33,705 bases of DNA. Source: Candidatus Zhuqueibacterota bacterium. GTDB taxonomy: Bacteria; Zhuqueibacterota; QNDG01; JABMRT01. A program made the position numbers and the translations under genes. The notes below the pieces were generated by a model. The model was not told the origin of the DNA and made no database searches. It saw nothing but the letters and a program-made list of their open reading frames with translations. This document shows, piece by piece, positions 16,208 through 24,696 of this stretch. Location: positions 1-33,705 of the forward strand of contig JABMRT010000129.1 in assembly GCA_013202295.1 (NCBI GenBank), read 5' to 3'. The first letter of the stretch is position 1. The number at the start of each line of letters is the position of its first letter.

Positions 16208-17767
16208 ATGAATCAAGTTAAAGGTCAAATATTGTGGGCAGATGATGAAATTGATCATCTGAAATCCCACATTCTCTTTTTAGAGCAGCGCGGGTATGCA
16301 GTCACGCCTGTAACCAATGCCGGTGATGCAATCGAGTTGGTTAAGAAACAGCGTTTCGATCTGATTCTGCTTGATGAAATGATGCCGGGTATGGATGGCC
16401 TGGAAGCATTGAATCGCATTAAAGAACTCGATCCGGCTTTGCCAGTGGTCATGGTGACGAAGAGTGAAGAAGAAAATCTCATGGAAGATGCGATCGGCGG
16501 GCGTATAGAGGATTATCTTACCAAGCCAGTCAATCCAAGTCAGATTCTGAGCTCTTGTATTCGCATCCTTGAGAAGCGGCGTATCTCAGGTGATAAATTG
16601 ACACGGGATTATACCAAAGAGTTCATGGAAATTTCCAATTCGCTCGGGAGCGACATGTCGCCGCAAGATTGGATTGACATTCATATCAAGCTCTCCGAAC
16701 GTGAAGTGGATCTGGATGCCCATCCCGATTTGGGGCTTCGGCAGACGCTGCTTGATCAGCGCCGGGAATGCAATCAAGTATACAGCCGGTATATTGAAGA
16801 CAATTATCTGACCTGGCTTCAGGGCTATGATGTACCGATTCTTTCAAAGGATCTGGTTCGTGAAAAAGTCATCCCCCATTTACGTGAAGACAAACGTGTG
16901 CTTTTCGTGGTCGTTGATAATCTAAAACTTGATCAATGGCTCGTTCTTGAAAATCTCCTATATGATTATTTTACAATCACACGCGATTACTATTTTTCAA
17001 TTCTTCCCACAGCCACACCTTATAGCCGCAATAGTTTATTTGCCGGTTTAATGCCATCCCAAATTGAAGCCGACTACCCCGATTTATGGGTGCACAGCGA
17101 AGATGATGAAACCAGCTTAAACCGTCATGAACACGCCCTGCTTGATCATCTACTGGAGCGAGAAGGTATTGTCCTGAAACCGGAAACCAAATATATAAAG
17201 GTCATGGATGCCGACGAAGCAAAAAATGCGGCCAATCAGGTGGATTCATTTCTGTCTGTTCCTCTCTCGGCCATGGTCTTTAATTTTGTGGATATCATGT
17301 CCCATCGACGTAGCGATTCCGAACTGCTCAAAGAGATTGTGCCGGATGAAGCGGCTTTCCGCTCTCTAACGCGCACCTGGTTTGAACATTCCGCATTGAT
17401 CCATATCTTAAAAGCGGCTGCCCGAACTGATGTCACGGTTGTGCTGACATCCGATCATGGATCCATCCGGACGATGCGCGGTGCAACCGTGCATGCCGAC
17501 AGACAGACCTCCACGAACGTGCGCTACAAGTATGGACGAAGTATTCGTACAGATTCCAAACAGGCATTCGAAATCAAAGATCCCCAAAAATATGGCCTGC
17601 CCGCGCGCGGCCTTAACACCAATTATCTGATCGCCAAAGAAGATTTTTATTTTGTATATCCGACCAATTATCACAAATATCTGGCACTTTACAGGGACAG
17701 TTTTCAGCATGGCGGTATTTCGCTTGAAGAAATGATTCTGCCTGTGATCACTCTGGTCGGAAAATAA
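16208..17767 (+). CDS. porX: PorX-like response regulator with PglZ/alkaline phosphatase domain
   Basis: A 519-residue two-domain cytoplasmic regulator. Residues 6-120 are a receiver domain: Asp12-Asp13, phosphoacceptor Asp56 in LLDEMMPGMDG, Thr84 and Lys106 in TKP. Residues 225-515 are a PglZ domain of the alkaline phosphatase superfamily: VVDNLKLDQW (Asp237), Thr270 in TATPYSRNS at the place of the catalytic threonine described in PorX, and TSDHGS (Asp416, His417) as metal ligands. In Bacteroidota PorX pairs with PorY, controls T9SS genes and cleaves oligonucleotides. The close match in both domains and the T9SS cargo genes nearby support the same role here. No PorY kinase is in the window. 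It is the first gene of a plus-strand run; tsaE follows after 13 bases, a neighbourhood I recall from Bacteroidota. Confidence 0.88.
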   Translation: MNQVKGQILWADDEIDHLKSHILFLEQRGYAVTPVTNAGDAIELVKKQRFDLILLDEMMPGMDGLEALNRIKELDPALPVVMVTKSEEENLMEDAIGGRIEDYLTKPVNPSQILSSCIRILEKRRISGDKLTRDYTKEFMEISNSLGSDMSPQDWIDIHIKLSEREVDLDAHPDLGLRQTLLDQRRECNQVYSRYIEDNYLTWLQGYDVPILSKDLVREKVIPHLREDKRVLFVVVDNLKLDQWLVLENLLYDYFTITRDYYFSILPTATPYSRNSLFAGLMPSQIEADYPDLWVHSEDDETSLNRHEHALLDHLLEREGIVLKPETKYIKVMDADEAKNAANQVDSFLSVPLSAMVFNFVDIMSHRRSDSELLKEIVPDEAAFRSLTRTWFEHSALIHILKAAARTDVTVVLTSDHGSIRTMRGATVHADRQTSTNVRYKYGRSIRTDSKQAFEIKDPQKYGLPARGLNTNYLIAKEDFYFVYPTNYHKYLALYRDSFQHGGISLEEMILPVITLVGK

Positions 17768-17780
17768 ATCAGGCAGATGT

Positions 17781-18254
17781 ATGGCATCGTTCTTTGAATT
17801 GAAAAGTACAAGTGCTGAGAAGACGCATCAACTCGGCAAACGTCTGGCAAAAATTCTCCAGCCGGGTGAGATCGTGGCGCTGACCGGCAATCTGGGCAGC
17901 GGAAAGACCTTGCTGATCCAGGGGATCTGCGCAGGATTGGAAGTTTTAGATCCAGTGACCAGCCCGACGTTCACGCTGGTTCAGGAATATACTGGCCGTG
18001 TCGGTGTGTTTCACTTTGACTTTTACCGGCTACAATCCCAGGCTGAGATCGAAGATCTGGGGTTGGGATATTATTTTGAGGCGGGTGGTGTCTCCTTGAT
18101 CGAGTGGTCCGAAAAGGGGCGGGATTTGATTCCCAAAGAAGCGATCTACATCGAATTGCAGCGTGTGAAAGATGAGGGCATGCCGCGTGAAAGCGAGCGC
18201 ATGATTCGGATTACAGATCCGTTAAACCGCCCCTTACTGGATATTTTGTCATGA
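17781..18254 (+). CDS. tsaE: tRNA threonylcarbamoyladenosine biosynthesis ATPase TsaE
   Basis: A 157-residue ATPase of the complex that makes N6-threonylcarbamoyladenosine at position 37 of ANN-decoding tRNAs; TsaE is thought to recycle the TsaB-TsaD pair. Seen here: the P-loop G36-N-LGSGK-T43, SPTFTLVQEY, HFDFYRL and EWSEKG, all typical of the family, at normal length. The stop overlaps the tsaB start by four bases (ATGA), a sign of translational coupling, and the partner gene follows directly. The ribosome binding site before the ATG is weak (AGGCAG). TsaD and TsaC are not in the window. Confidence 0.95.
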   Translation: MASFFELKSTSAEKTHQLGKRLAKILQPGEIVALTGNLGSGKTLLIQGICAGLEVLDPVTSPTFTLVQEYTGRVGVFHFDFYRLQSQAEIEDLGLGYYFEAGGVSLIEWSEKGRDLIPKEAIYIELQRVKDEGMPRESERMIRITDPLNRPLLDILS

Positions 18255-18919
18255 TTGTTCTGGGAATTGATACAGCCACCAAAGTATGCGGCGTGGGACT
18301 TGCCGGTGAATCCGGTCTTATCGCGGATTACCGATTACAGCAAGGATACACACACGCGGAACGGCTGGCCGGAGCAACAGAAATGATCATCCGTGACGCG
18401 GGATACACGCTTTCTGACTTGAATGGAATTGCGATTTCAATAGGCCCCGGATCCTTCACAGGGCTGCGCATTGGGCTGGGTTTTGCGAAAGGATTGGCCT
18501 ATAGTTTGGACATTCCCATCGCAGCTGTCTCCACACTGGATGCCTTGATTGATCCGGCACCTCCTGTTTGTCCCACAGCTTGGGTGATGATTCCCTCACG
18601 AAAAGGTGAGGTTTACAGACAGATTTATACATCCGAAAACGGATCATGGCAGTCAGACGAAGCGTCGCATGAAATCCTGATACCGGATCTGGTCTCTGAA
18701 TTATCCAAAGACGCAATCCTGTTTCTCGGACCGGGAGACGATCCCGAAACATTGTCCGCCGATGAATACAAGATGATTCGCCGGATTGATCAAATTTTTT
18801 CATTAACGTGCGGATTTCATATCGCTCGTCTGGGACGACAGAAAATCCTGACCGGTCAAACAGAGGATCTGGATTCACTGGTTCCTCATTATATAAAACG
18901 GTTTCAAGGTGTCACATAA
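18251..18919 (+). CDS. tsaB: tRNA threonylcarbamoyladenosine biosynthesis protein TsaB
   Basis: A 222-residue protein of the ASKHA fold that forms the scaffold for TsaD in t6A37 tRNA modification. The N-terminal ILGIDTA-type strand (VLGIDTATKVCGVGL), H-x-E in the YTHAERLA stretch and the signature GPGSFTGLRIGL-x-x-AKGLA are clear. The last third is more variable, as usual in this family. Overlap with tsaE by four bases. The rimI-like gene starts within or just after its 3' end; this tsaE-tsaB-rimI order is found in many bacteria. Confidence 0.95.
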   Translation: MIVLGIDTATKVCGVGLAGESGLIADYRLQQGYTHAERLAGATEMIIRDAGYTLSDLNGIAISIGPGSFTGLRIGLGFAKGLAYSLDIPIAAVSTLDALIDPAPPVCPTAWVMIPSRKGEVYRQIYTSENGSWQSDEASHEILIPDLVSELSKDAILFLGPGDDPETLSADEYKMIRRIDQIFSLTCGFHIARLGRQKILTGQTEDLDSLVPHYIKRFQGVT

Positions 18920-18926
18920 AGAGAGC

Positions 18927-19406
18927 ATGTTGATTGAGCCGCTCATACGGCCGATGCGAGCGGAAGATCTCGAACGCATTCTCGAAATCGAGGCCGTCAG
19001 TTTTGTAAGCCCCTGGACATGGAACCATTTCAAACAGGAACTGACCAAGACTTATGGCCGGCTTCGTGTGGCAGTTATTCAAAAGCAGATTTCAGGATAT
19101 CTGATGGCCTGGTTCATTGAGAATGAACTGCATATTGCCAATCTGGCGGTGCATCCTGATTATCGCTGTCAGGGAATCGCTGAAAAACTGGTTCGAAATA
19201 TGCTGAATGAAGTACCACAATGCATCCTTGCGACGTTAGAAGTACGAGAGAGCAATACAGCAGCCCGTAACTTGTATGAAAAGTTTGGATTTGGTGTTGT
19301 GGAAATCCGTAAAAAATATTATGAACAGGAAGGGGAGGACGCATTGATTATGAGCAAATATTTCAATCCACCAAATGTTTTACCCTTCCAAAATTCCAGG
19401 ATCTAG
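18927..19406 (+). CDS. rimI: Ribosomal protein S18 alanine N-acetyltransferase (RimI-like GNAT)
   Basis: A GNAT acetyltransferase of 159 residues. IRPMRAEDLERILEIE and SFVSPWTW-x-x-x-F at the start, then LAVHPDYRCQGIAEKLV (the acetyl-CoA pyrophosphate loop, Q/R-x-x-G-x-A) and LEVRESNTAARNLYEKFGF are the RimI pattern. RimI acetylates the N-terminal alanine of ribosomal protein S18; related enzymes act on other targets, so substrate is inferred from similarity and from the tsaE-tsaB context. I place the start at the ATG at 18927, 7 bases after the tsaB stop with AAAGAGAG before it. An in-frame GTG at 18909 would overlap tsaB and add six residues; it cannot be excluded. Confidence 0.88.
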   Translation: MLIEPLIRPMRAEDLERILEIEAVSFVSPWTWNHFKQELTKTYGRLRVAVIQKQISGYLMAWFIENELHIANLAVHPDYRCQGIAEKLVRNMLNEVPQCILATLEVRESNTAARNLYEKFGFGVVEIRKKYYEQEGEDALIMSKYFNPPNVLPFQNSRI

Positions 19407-19459
19407 GATTCAACTCTCCACTCAACGTGTTGGTTTGTTAAAGCAACATAGAGGTGAAT

Positions 19460-20326
19460 ATGGCTTGGTTTAAACGCAGCAAACCGGGATTGGTGCCGCA
19501 AAAGAAGAAAGAACTGCCTGACGGCTTGTGGGTGAAATGCTCCGGATGCGGCGAAGTGATTTATAAAAAGCAGCTCGCGCAGAATAGCTTTGTGTGCACG
19601 CATTGTGATTTTCATTTTCGAATCCGCGGGATTGATTATATTGAACTGCTTCTTGATTCCGGCACTTTTAACGAAACGGACAAAAATATCGCGTCGATAG
19701 ACTTTCTGAAATTCAAAGATGACAAGGGGCGGTATGAGGAGAAACTGAAGATTGCACAGAAGAAGTCGGGATTGAAGGACGCAGTTCGCACTGGTATCGG
19801 GCGTGTGGGCGGGTATCCGGTCGTATTCGGTGTGATGGATTTTTCGTTTATTGGTGGCAGCATGGGATCTGTGGTGGGTGAAAAGATCGCCCGCGCCGTG
19901 GATCTGGCCGATCATGAGAAAATTCCGATGATCATGGTATGCGCTTCTGGCGGCGCCCGGATGCAGGAATCAATCATCTCTCTGATGCAGATGGCAAAGA
20001 CCTCTTCCCGGCTGGCGCGGTTCTCCAGGAATGGTGGGCTCTATGTGGTCGTTCTGACCAATCCCACAACAGCGGGTGTGGTCGCGAGTTTTGCAATGTT
20101 GGGTGATGTTCATCTGGCAGAACCCGGCGCACTGATCGGTTTTGCCGGTCCGCGTGTGATCAAGCAGACCATTGGTCAGGATTTGCCCGAAGGATTTCAG
20201 CGTGCGCAATTCCAGCTTGAACATGGATTCGTAGATTCAATTGTTCATCGTAAAGAGATGCAGGATACATTGATAAAAATCCTTTCATTTTATTATGACT
20301 CTTCAGAGGAGGCCAATGGAGCGTAA
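19460..20326 (+). CDS. accD: Acetyl-CoA carboxylase carboxyltransferase subunit beta
   Basis: A 288-residue subunit that, with AccA, transfers carboxyl from biotin to acetyl-CoA, the first step of fatty acid synthesis. A zinc ribbon lies at the N-terminus (Cys27, Cys30, Cys46, Cys49; W-x-KC-x-x-CGE). The crotonase-fold part has GRVGGYPVVFGVMDFSFIGG, ASGGARMQE, LTNPTTAGVVASF and GFAGPRVI, followed by LPEGFQ, all diagnostic. Start at the ATG at 19460 with GAGGTG just before it; an in-frame GTG lies within that site. Its last 11 bases overlap the surE start. AccA is not in the window. Confidence 0.96.
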   Translation: MAWFKRSKPGLVPQKKKELPDGLWVKCSGCGEVIYKKQLAQNSFVCTHCDFHFRIRGIDYIELLLDSGTFNETDKNIASIDFLKFKDDKGRYEEKLKIAQKKSGLKDAVRTGIGRVGGYPVVFGVMDFSFIGGSMGSVVGEKIARAVDLADHEKIPMIMVCASGGARMQESIISLMQMAKTSSRLARFSRNGGLYVVVLTNPTTAGVVASFAMLGDVHLAEPGALIGFAGPRVIKQTIGQDLPEGFQRAQFQLEHGFVDSIVHRKEMQDTLIKILSFYYDSSEEANGA

Positions 20327-21086
20327 GCCTTTTTTTATGTTATCCAATGATGATGGTATAGATGCACCGGGTCTCCATGCGATGTACGATGTACTCAAAG
20401 AAATTGGCGAGGTGGCTGTGGTTGCACCCGCGACAGAAATGAGTGCGGTCGGACACGCCATCACTCTTTCAGATCCACTCAGGGTGTGGTCTTATCATCG
20501 CCGGGGTGAGTTCTTCGGATATGCGGTGAAGGGCACGCCAGCAGATTGCATCAAGATAGGGTACTGGGCCTTACTCAAACGCAAACCTGATGTGGTCATT
20601 TCCGGGATCAATCTCGGCGCCAACACCGGGATTAATACCATCTATTCCGGTACGGTTTCAGCCGCGACAGAAGGCGCGATACTCGGTGTGCCTTCATTTG
20701 CGATCTCGCTGGCGACTTATGAAGATCCTAAATTTGAATACGCGGCCAAATTTGCCGCGAAGATTACACTTGAATTGCTACAGCGTGGTCTGCCGGAGGG
20801 TGTTTTTCTTAATGTTAATGTACCAGCCTGTGATGAGGAAGAGATTCAGGGCATATCCATTACGCGACAGGGTAAGGCGGTTTACAAGGAGACTTTTGAC
20901 AAGCGGAATGATCCGCGCGGGAATGTGTATTACTGGCTCAGCGGTCAGAAGGTGGAGCCTGAGACGTCACTTGATGTGGATGATGGCGCGGTCGCAGCCA
21001 ATCGGGTATCCATCACTCCGGTTCACTATGATCTTACGAAATATGACGTGCTTGATGAGTTGAAGTCCTGGTCTCTGGAGCCATGA
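20316..21086 (+). CDS. surE: 5'/3'-nucleotidase SurE
   Basis: A 256-residue metal-dependent phosphatase that removes phosphate from nucleoside monophosphates and is linked to stationary-phase survival. The N-terminal LSNDDGIDAPG motif holds the metal-binding Asp pair; VVAPATEMSAVGHAITL, GTPADCIKIG, SGINLGANTG-x-x-x-YSGTVSAATEG and NVNVPA follow in family order. The ATG at 20316 has a strong AGAGGAGG at 20306-20312 that lies inside accD, and the genes overlap by 11 bases, so the two are translationally coupled. It is the last gene of the porX-like to surE run; no clear terminator follows in the 170-base gap. Confidence 0.95.
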   Translation: MERKPFFMLSNDDGIDAPGLHAMYDVLKEIGEVAVVAPATEMSAVGHAITLSDPLRVWSYHRRGEFFGYAVKGTPADCIKIGYWALLKRKPDVVISGINLGANTGINTIYSGTVSAATEGAILGVPSFAISLATYEDPKFEYAAKFAAKITLELLQRGLPEGVFLNVNVPACDEEEIQGISITRQGKAVYKETFDKRNDPRGNVYYWLSGQKVEPETSLDVDDGAVAANRVSITPVHYDLTKYDVLDELKSWSLEP

Positions 21087-21190
21087 TCATTTATTGAATC
21101 CATTTCTAAAATTCCAATCACATTACAAATGGAACACAATCCAAATTAATTCACTCGAGGGCAATTTCACTTCGACGAAAAATAAACAAA

Positions 21191-21219
21191 TTTTGATTTA
21201 GAAATTGTTTTACTATATT
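21191..21219 (+). promoter_or_regulatory. Candidate promoter of guaA
   Basis: TTTTGA (21191-21196), 17 bases, TATATT (21214-21219), with the guaA start at 21257. The whole stretch is AT-rich, so the boxes are only weakly distinctive. I see no purine riboswitch fold in the 170-base gap. Confidence 0.35.
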
Positions 21220-21256
21220 AATTATCCTGAAAATAAATTAATAATTTTGGAATTAT

Positions 21257-22795
21257 ATGACACAATTACATGATGAAACCATACTGATTCTTGATTTTGG
21301 ATCGCAATACACACAGCTTATTGCCCGTCGTGTTCGCGAGCAGCAGGTATATTGTGAAATCATTCCGTTTAATACGTCGATTGAAACAATAATAAAGCGC
21401 AATCCCAAGGGGCTTATTCTGTCTGGCGGACCGTCAAGTGTTTACGCGGAAGACGCACCCATCCCTGACAAGCGAATATTTGATTTGAATATCCCCGTAC
21501 TTGGTATTTGTTATGGACTTCAGCTTATTGGATTCCTCCTTGATGGCGAAGTGGATCGTGCGGCCCGGCGCGAGTTCGGACACGCCCGGTTGACTGTGGA
21601 CGATTTCCAGGATTTATTCAAAGATCTGCCCGACGAGTTCGATGTCTGGATGAGCCACGGGGATCACCTTACGGCATTGCCCTCTGGATTTGAACGTCTG
21701 GGACATACAGAGAATGCGGAAATCGCCTCAATCGCGAATCGATCACGAAAGATTTACGGACTTCAATTCCACCCCGAAGTGGTGCATACACCCCTGGGAG
21801 CGAAAATCCTCGACAACTTTATAAAAGGAATTTGTCAATGTTCCGGGCAGTGGACGGCTGAACATTTTGTAGAATCCTCAATCCAAAAAATTAAAGATCA
21901 GGTCGGAGACGGACGCGTGATTTGCGGGCTTTCCGGTGGTGTCGATTCCGCTGTGGCCGCCACGCTGATCCACAAAGCTGTCGGAGACCGCCTCACTTCC
22001 GTATTCGTAGACAATGGCCTTTTACGAAAAAACGAAGCAGAAGAAGTACAGGCGGCATTCAAACATTTAAACCTCGTTTTTGTGGATGCAACCGAACTAT
22101 TCCTGCAGGCGCTGCATCAGGTATCAGATCCCGAACAGAAACGCAAAATCATCGGCAAGACATTTATCGATGTGTTTGATGCACAGGCCAAATCCATCGG
22201 AGAGGTCGATTATCTCGCGCAGGGCACACTTTATCCCGATGTGATTGAGAGCGTCTCCACATGGGGGCCCTCCGTGACGATCAAGTCGCATCACAATGTG
22301 GGTGGCCTTCCAGAACGCATGCATCTGAAACTTGTGGAACCGCTTCGCGAACTTTTTAAGGATGAAGTGCGTGCGGTTGGACGAGCACTGGAAATCGATC
22401 CACTAATTCTCGGTCGTCATCCATTTCCCGGGCCGGGCCTAGCGGTACGCTGCATTGGTGAAATTACATCCCAGCGTCTTGATTTGCTTCGTGAGGCGGA
22501 TGCGATTTTTATTGAAGAACTTCATAGCTCCAATACGTATAATGAAATCTGGCAGGCATTTGTGGTGCTTCTTCCCGTACACACCGTCGGTGTGATGGGA
22601 GATGAGCGCACGTATGAAAATGCTGTGGTGCTTCGCGCGGTGACCAGCCAGGACGGCATGACTGCAGACTGGGCCAAGTTGTCCCCGGAGTTGCTTTCGC
22701 GTGTGTCCAACCGTATCATCAATGAGGTGCGGGGGATCAATCGTGTGGTTTATGATGTCAGTTCAAAACCGCCCGGCACGATTGAGTGGGAATAA
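21257..22795 (+). CDS. guaA: GMP synthase (glutamine-hydrolysing)
   Basis: A 512-residue two-part enzyme converting XMP to GMP with glutamine nitrogen and ATP. The class I amidotransferase part (about 8-195) has the nucleophile Cys85 in GICYGLQ and His172 and Glu174 in FHPEV. The ATP pyrophosphatase part has the P-loop SGGVDS (226-231) and the C-terminal dimerisation segment with [11 protein letters not shown] and the end KPPGTIEWE, as in the family. Length is normal. The ribosome binding site (GGA, 6 bases before the ATG) is weak. glmS, another glutamine amidotransferase of a different class, follows after 59 bases. Confidence 0.97.
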   Translation: MTQLHDETILILDFGSQYTQLIARRVREQQVYCEIIPFNTSIETIIKRNPKGLILSGGPSSVYAEDAPIPDKRIFDLNIPVLGICYGLQLIGFLLDGEVDRAARREFGHARLTVDDFQDLFKDLPDEFDVWMSHGDHLTALPSGFERLGHTENAEIASIANRSRKIYGLQFHPEVVHTPLGAKILDNFIKGICQCSGQWTAEHFVESSIQKIKDQVGDGRVICGLSGGVDSAVAATLIHKAVGDRLTSVFVDNGLLRKNEAEEVQAAFKHLNLVFVDATELFLQALHQVSDPEQKRKIIGKTFIDVFDAQAKSIGEVDYLAQGTLYPDVIESVSTWGPSVTIKSHHNVGGLPERMHLKLVEPLRELFKDEVRAVGRALEIDPLILGRHPFPGPGLAVRCIGEITSQRLDLLREADAIFIEELHSSNTYNEIWQAFVVLLPVHTVGVMGDERTYENAVVLRAVTSQDGMTADWAKLSPELLSRVSNRIINEVRGINRVVYDVSSKPPGTIEWE

Positions 22796-22854
22796 GGTGT
22801 TGAATAATCAGGATTGAATTGTTCCATTTTAATATAGAGGATTAAATAACGCTT

Positions 22855-24681
22855 ATGTGTGGTATCGTTGGATATATCGGAAGCAAGCAAGTCCTACCCA
22901 TATTAATTACCGGATTGAAACGCCTTGAATATCGGGGATATGATTCAGCCGGTGTGGCGCTCCATGATGAAGGTCAACTCTGGGTTCGAAAGCGTAAAGG
23001 TAAAATCAAAGATCTGGAAATTGAACTGAATGGAGAGACTCCCCAAGCAACCGCAGGTATTGGCCATACGCGATGGGCCACGCATGGAGCTCCGAATTAT
23101 GAGAACGCGCATCCCCATATGGATATGCATGGAAAAATCGCATTGGTACATAATGGGATTATCGAGAATTACAACGACCTTCGATCCGAGTTGATTGAAA
23201 AAGGATTTAAATTTAAATCCGAAACGGATTCAGAAGTGCTGGTGAATCTTATCTCAATGCTTTATGAAGGAGATATGGTTCAAGCGATTCGGGAAGGATT
23301 ACAGCTCGTACAAGGTACATTCGGGATTGCCGTTTTGTCCCAGGATGATCCTGAAAAAATCTTTGTCGCCCGGCGCGGCAGCCCGCTGGTGATTGGTCTC
23401 GGAGAGGGTGAAACGCTGATTGGTTCTGATGGGGCCGCGCTAATCGAATATACGCGCAAAGTCATTTATCTTGAAGATGATGAAATGGCTGTCATCGACA
23501 GCCAGGGCGCTCGGGTCCGAACCCTGCAGGATAAAAAGGTCAATCCGATAATTGATAAAATTGAATATGATCTGAGCCGCATTCAGAAAAGCGGTTATCC
23601 CCATTTCATGCTTAAGGAAATATTCGAACAGCCTCAGACCATCATTGATTCCATGCGCGGCCGTCTGCTTATTGAAGATGGCAACGCCAAATTGGGCGGT
23701 CTGGAAAGCTGTCTGGATCGTATTCACAATACAATGCGGTTTATCATCACGGCCTGCGGTACGTCTTGGCACGCTGGATTGATTGGTGAATATCTCATAG
23801 AGCGATTGGCCGGAATCCCGGTAGAAGTGGAGTATGCCTCCGAATTCCGATACCGCGATCCCATTCTCTCAAGGGCCGATTCTGTGCTCGCGATTACCCA
23901 GTCTGGTGAAACGGCGGATACCCTTGCTGCCTTGCGTGAAGCGAAGCAAAAAGGCGCATTGGCTTTAGGGATGTGTAATGTGGTGGGAAGCACCATCGCT
24001 CGGGAATCCGCAGCGGGTGTATATCTGCATGCCGGACCTGAGATTGGTGTGGCCTCCACAAAAGCATTTACGTCACAGGTCATTACTCTGGTTCTGATCG
24101 CGCTCGCTATGGGCCGCAAGGGAAATCTGTCCTCCGAAGATGGACAGGCTCTTGCCCAATCAATGCATGAATTGCCGGAGAAGATGAAAGAGATTTTTGA
24201 CCAAAAAGATCAGATTCATCGCATTGCAGAGCGGATGGTTGAACATCACAATGCTCTCTATCTCGGCCGCGGATTCAATTATCCGGTTGCGCTTGAAGGG
24301 GCCTTGAAGATGAAGGAAATTTCCTATATTCATGCAGAAGGGTATCCCTCTGCTGAAATGAAGCATGGGCCGATCGCCTTAATCGATGAGAAAATGCCGG
24401 TAATTTTTATTGCGATCAAAGATCCCGTTTATGAAAAAGTGATCAGTAATATTGAAGAGGTGAAGGCGCGGGGTGGGTGGGTGATTGCTGTAGCCAATCC
24501 GGGAGACAAGACCATTAAAAGGCTGTGTGACGAGGTCATCGAAGTACCAGAAACCAGCCAGTGTCTGACTCCGGTGCTAACGGTGGTTCCTTTACAGCTT
24601 TTAGCATATTACACCGCAGTTTTGAAAGGGTGTGATGTGGATCAGCCTCGTAATCTTGCAAAAAGTGTAACTGTTGAATAA
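22855..24681 (+). CDS. glmS: Glutamine--fructose-6-phosphate aminotransferase (isomerising)
   Basis: A 608-residue enzyme making glucosamine-6-phosphate from fructose-6-phosphate and glutamine, the entry to peptidoglycan and lipopolysaccharide amino sugars. The class II amidotransferase half starts MCGIVGYIG, whose Cys2 becomes the N-terminal nucleophile. GHTRWATHG and HNGIIENY follow. The isomerase half has two SIS domains with TACGTSWHA, SQSGETADT in near form (TQSGETADT), GRGFNYPVALEGALKMKEISYIHAE and the end DQPRNLAKSVTVE. The start is fixed by the need for Cys2, yet the nearest AGAGG (22836-22840) is 14 bases upstream, unusually far. No glmS ribozyme fits in the 59-base gap to guaA. Confidence 0.97.
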   Translation: MCGIVGYIGSKQVLPILITGLKRLEYRGYDSAGVALHDEGQLWVRKRKGKIKDLEIELNGETPQATAGIGHTRWATHGAPNYENAHPHMDMHGKIALVHNGIIENYNDLRSELIEKGFKFKSETDSEVLVNLISMLYEGDMVQAIREGLQLVQGTFGIAVLSQDDPEKIFVARRGSPLVIGLGEGETLIGSDGAALIEYTRKVIYLEDDEMAVIDSQGARVRTLQDKKVNPIIDKIEYDLSRIQKSGYPHFMLKEIFEQPQTIIDSMRGRLLIEDGNAKLGGLESCLDRIHNTMRFIITACGTSWHAGLIGEYLIERLAGIPVEVEYASEFRYRDPILSRADSVLAITQSGETADTLAALREAKQKGALALGMCNVVGSTIARESAAGVYLHAGPEIGVASTKAFTSQVITLVLIALAMGRKGNLSSEDGQALAQSMHELPEKMKEIFDQKDQIHRIAERMVEHHNALYLGRGFNYPVALEGALKMKEISYIHAEGYPSAEMKHGPIALIDEKMPVIFIAIKDPVYEKVISNIEEVKARGGWVIAVANPGDKTIKRLCDEVIEVPETSQCLTPVLTVVPLQLLAYYTAVLKGCDVDQPRNLAKSVTVE

Positions 24682-24696
24682 ACAGGGAAAAAGGCA

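Noticed and set aside
21087-21256. Possible purine riboswitch before guaA.
   Set aside because: No three-way junction or conserved loop sequences are visible; the stretch is simply AT-rich.
22796-22854. Possible glmS ribozyme upstream of glmS.
   Set aside because: The gap is only 59 bases, far too short for the ribozyme, and no matching core is seen.
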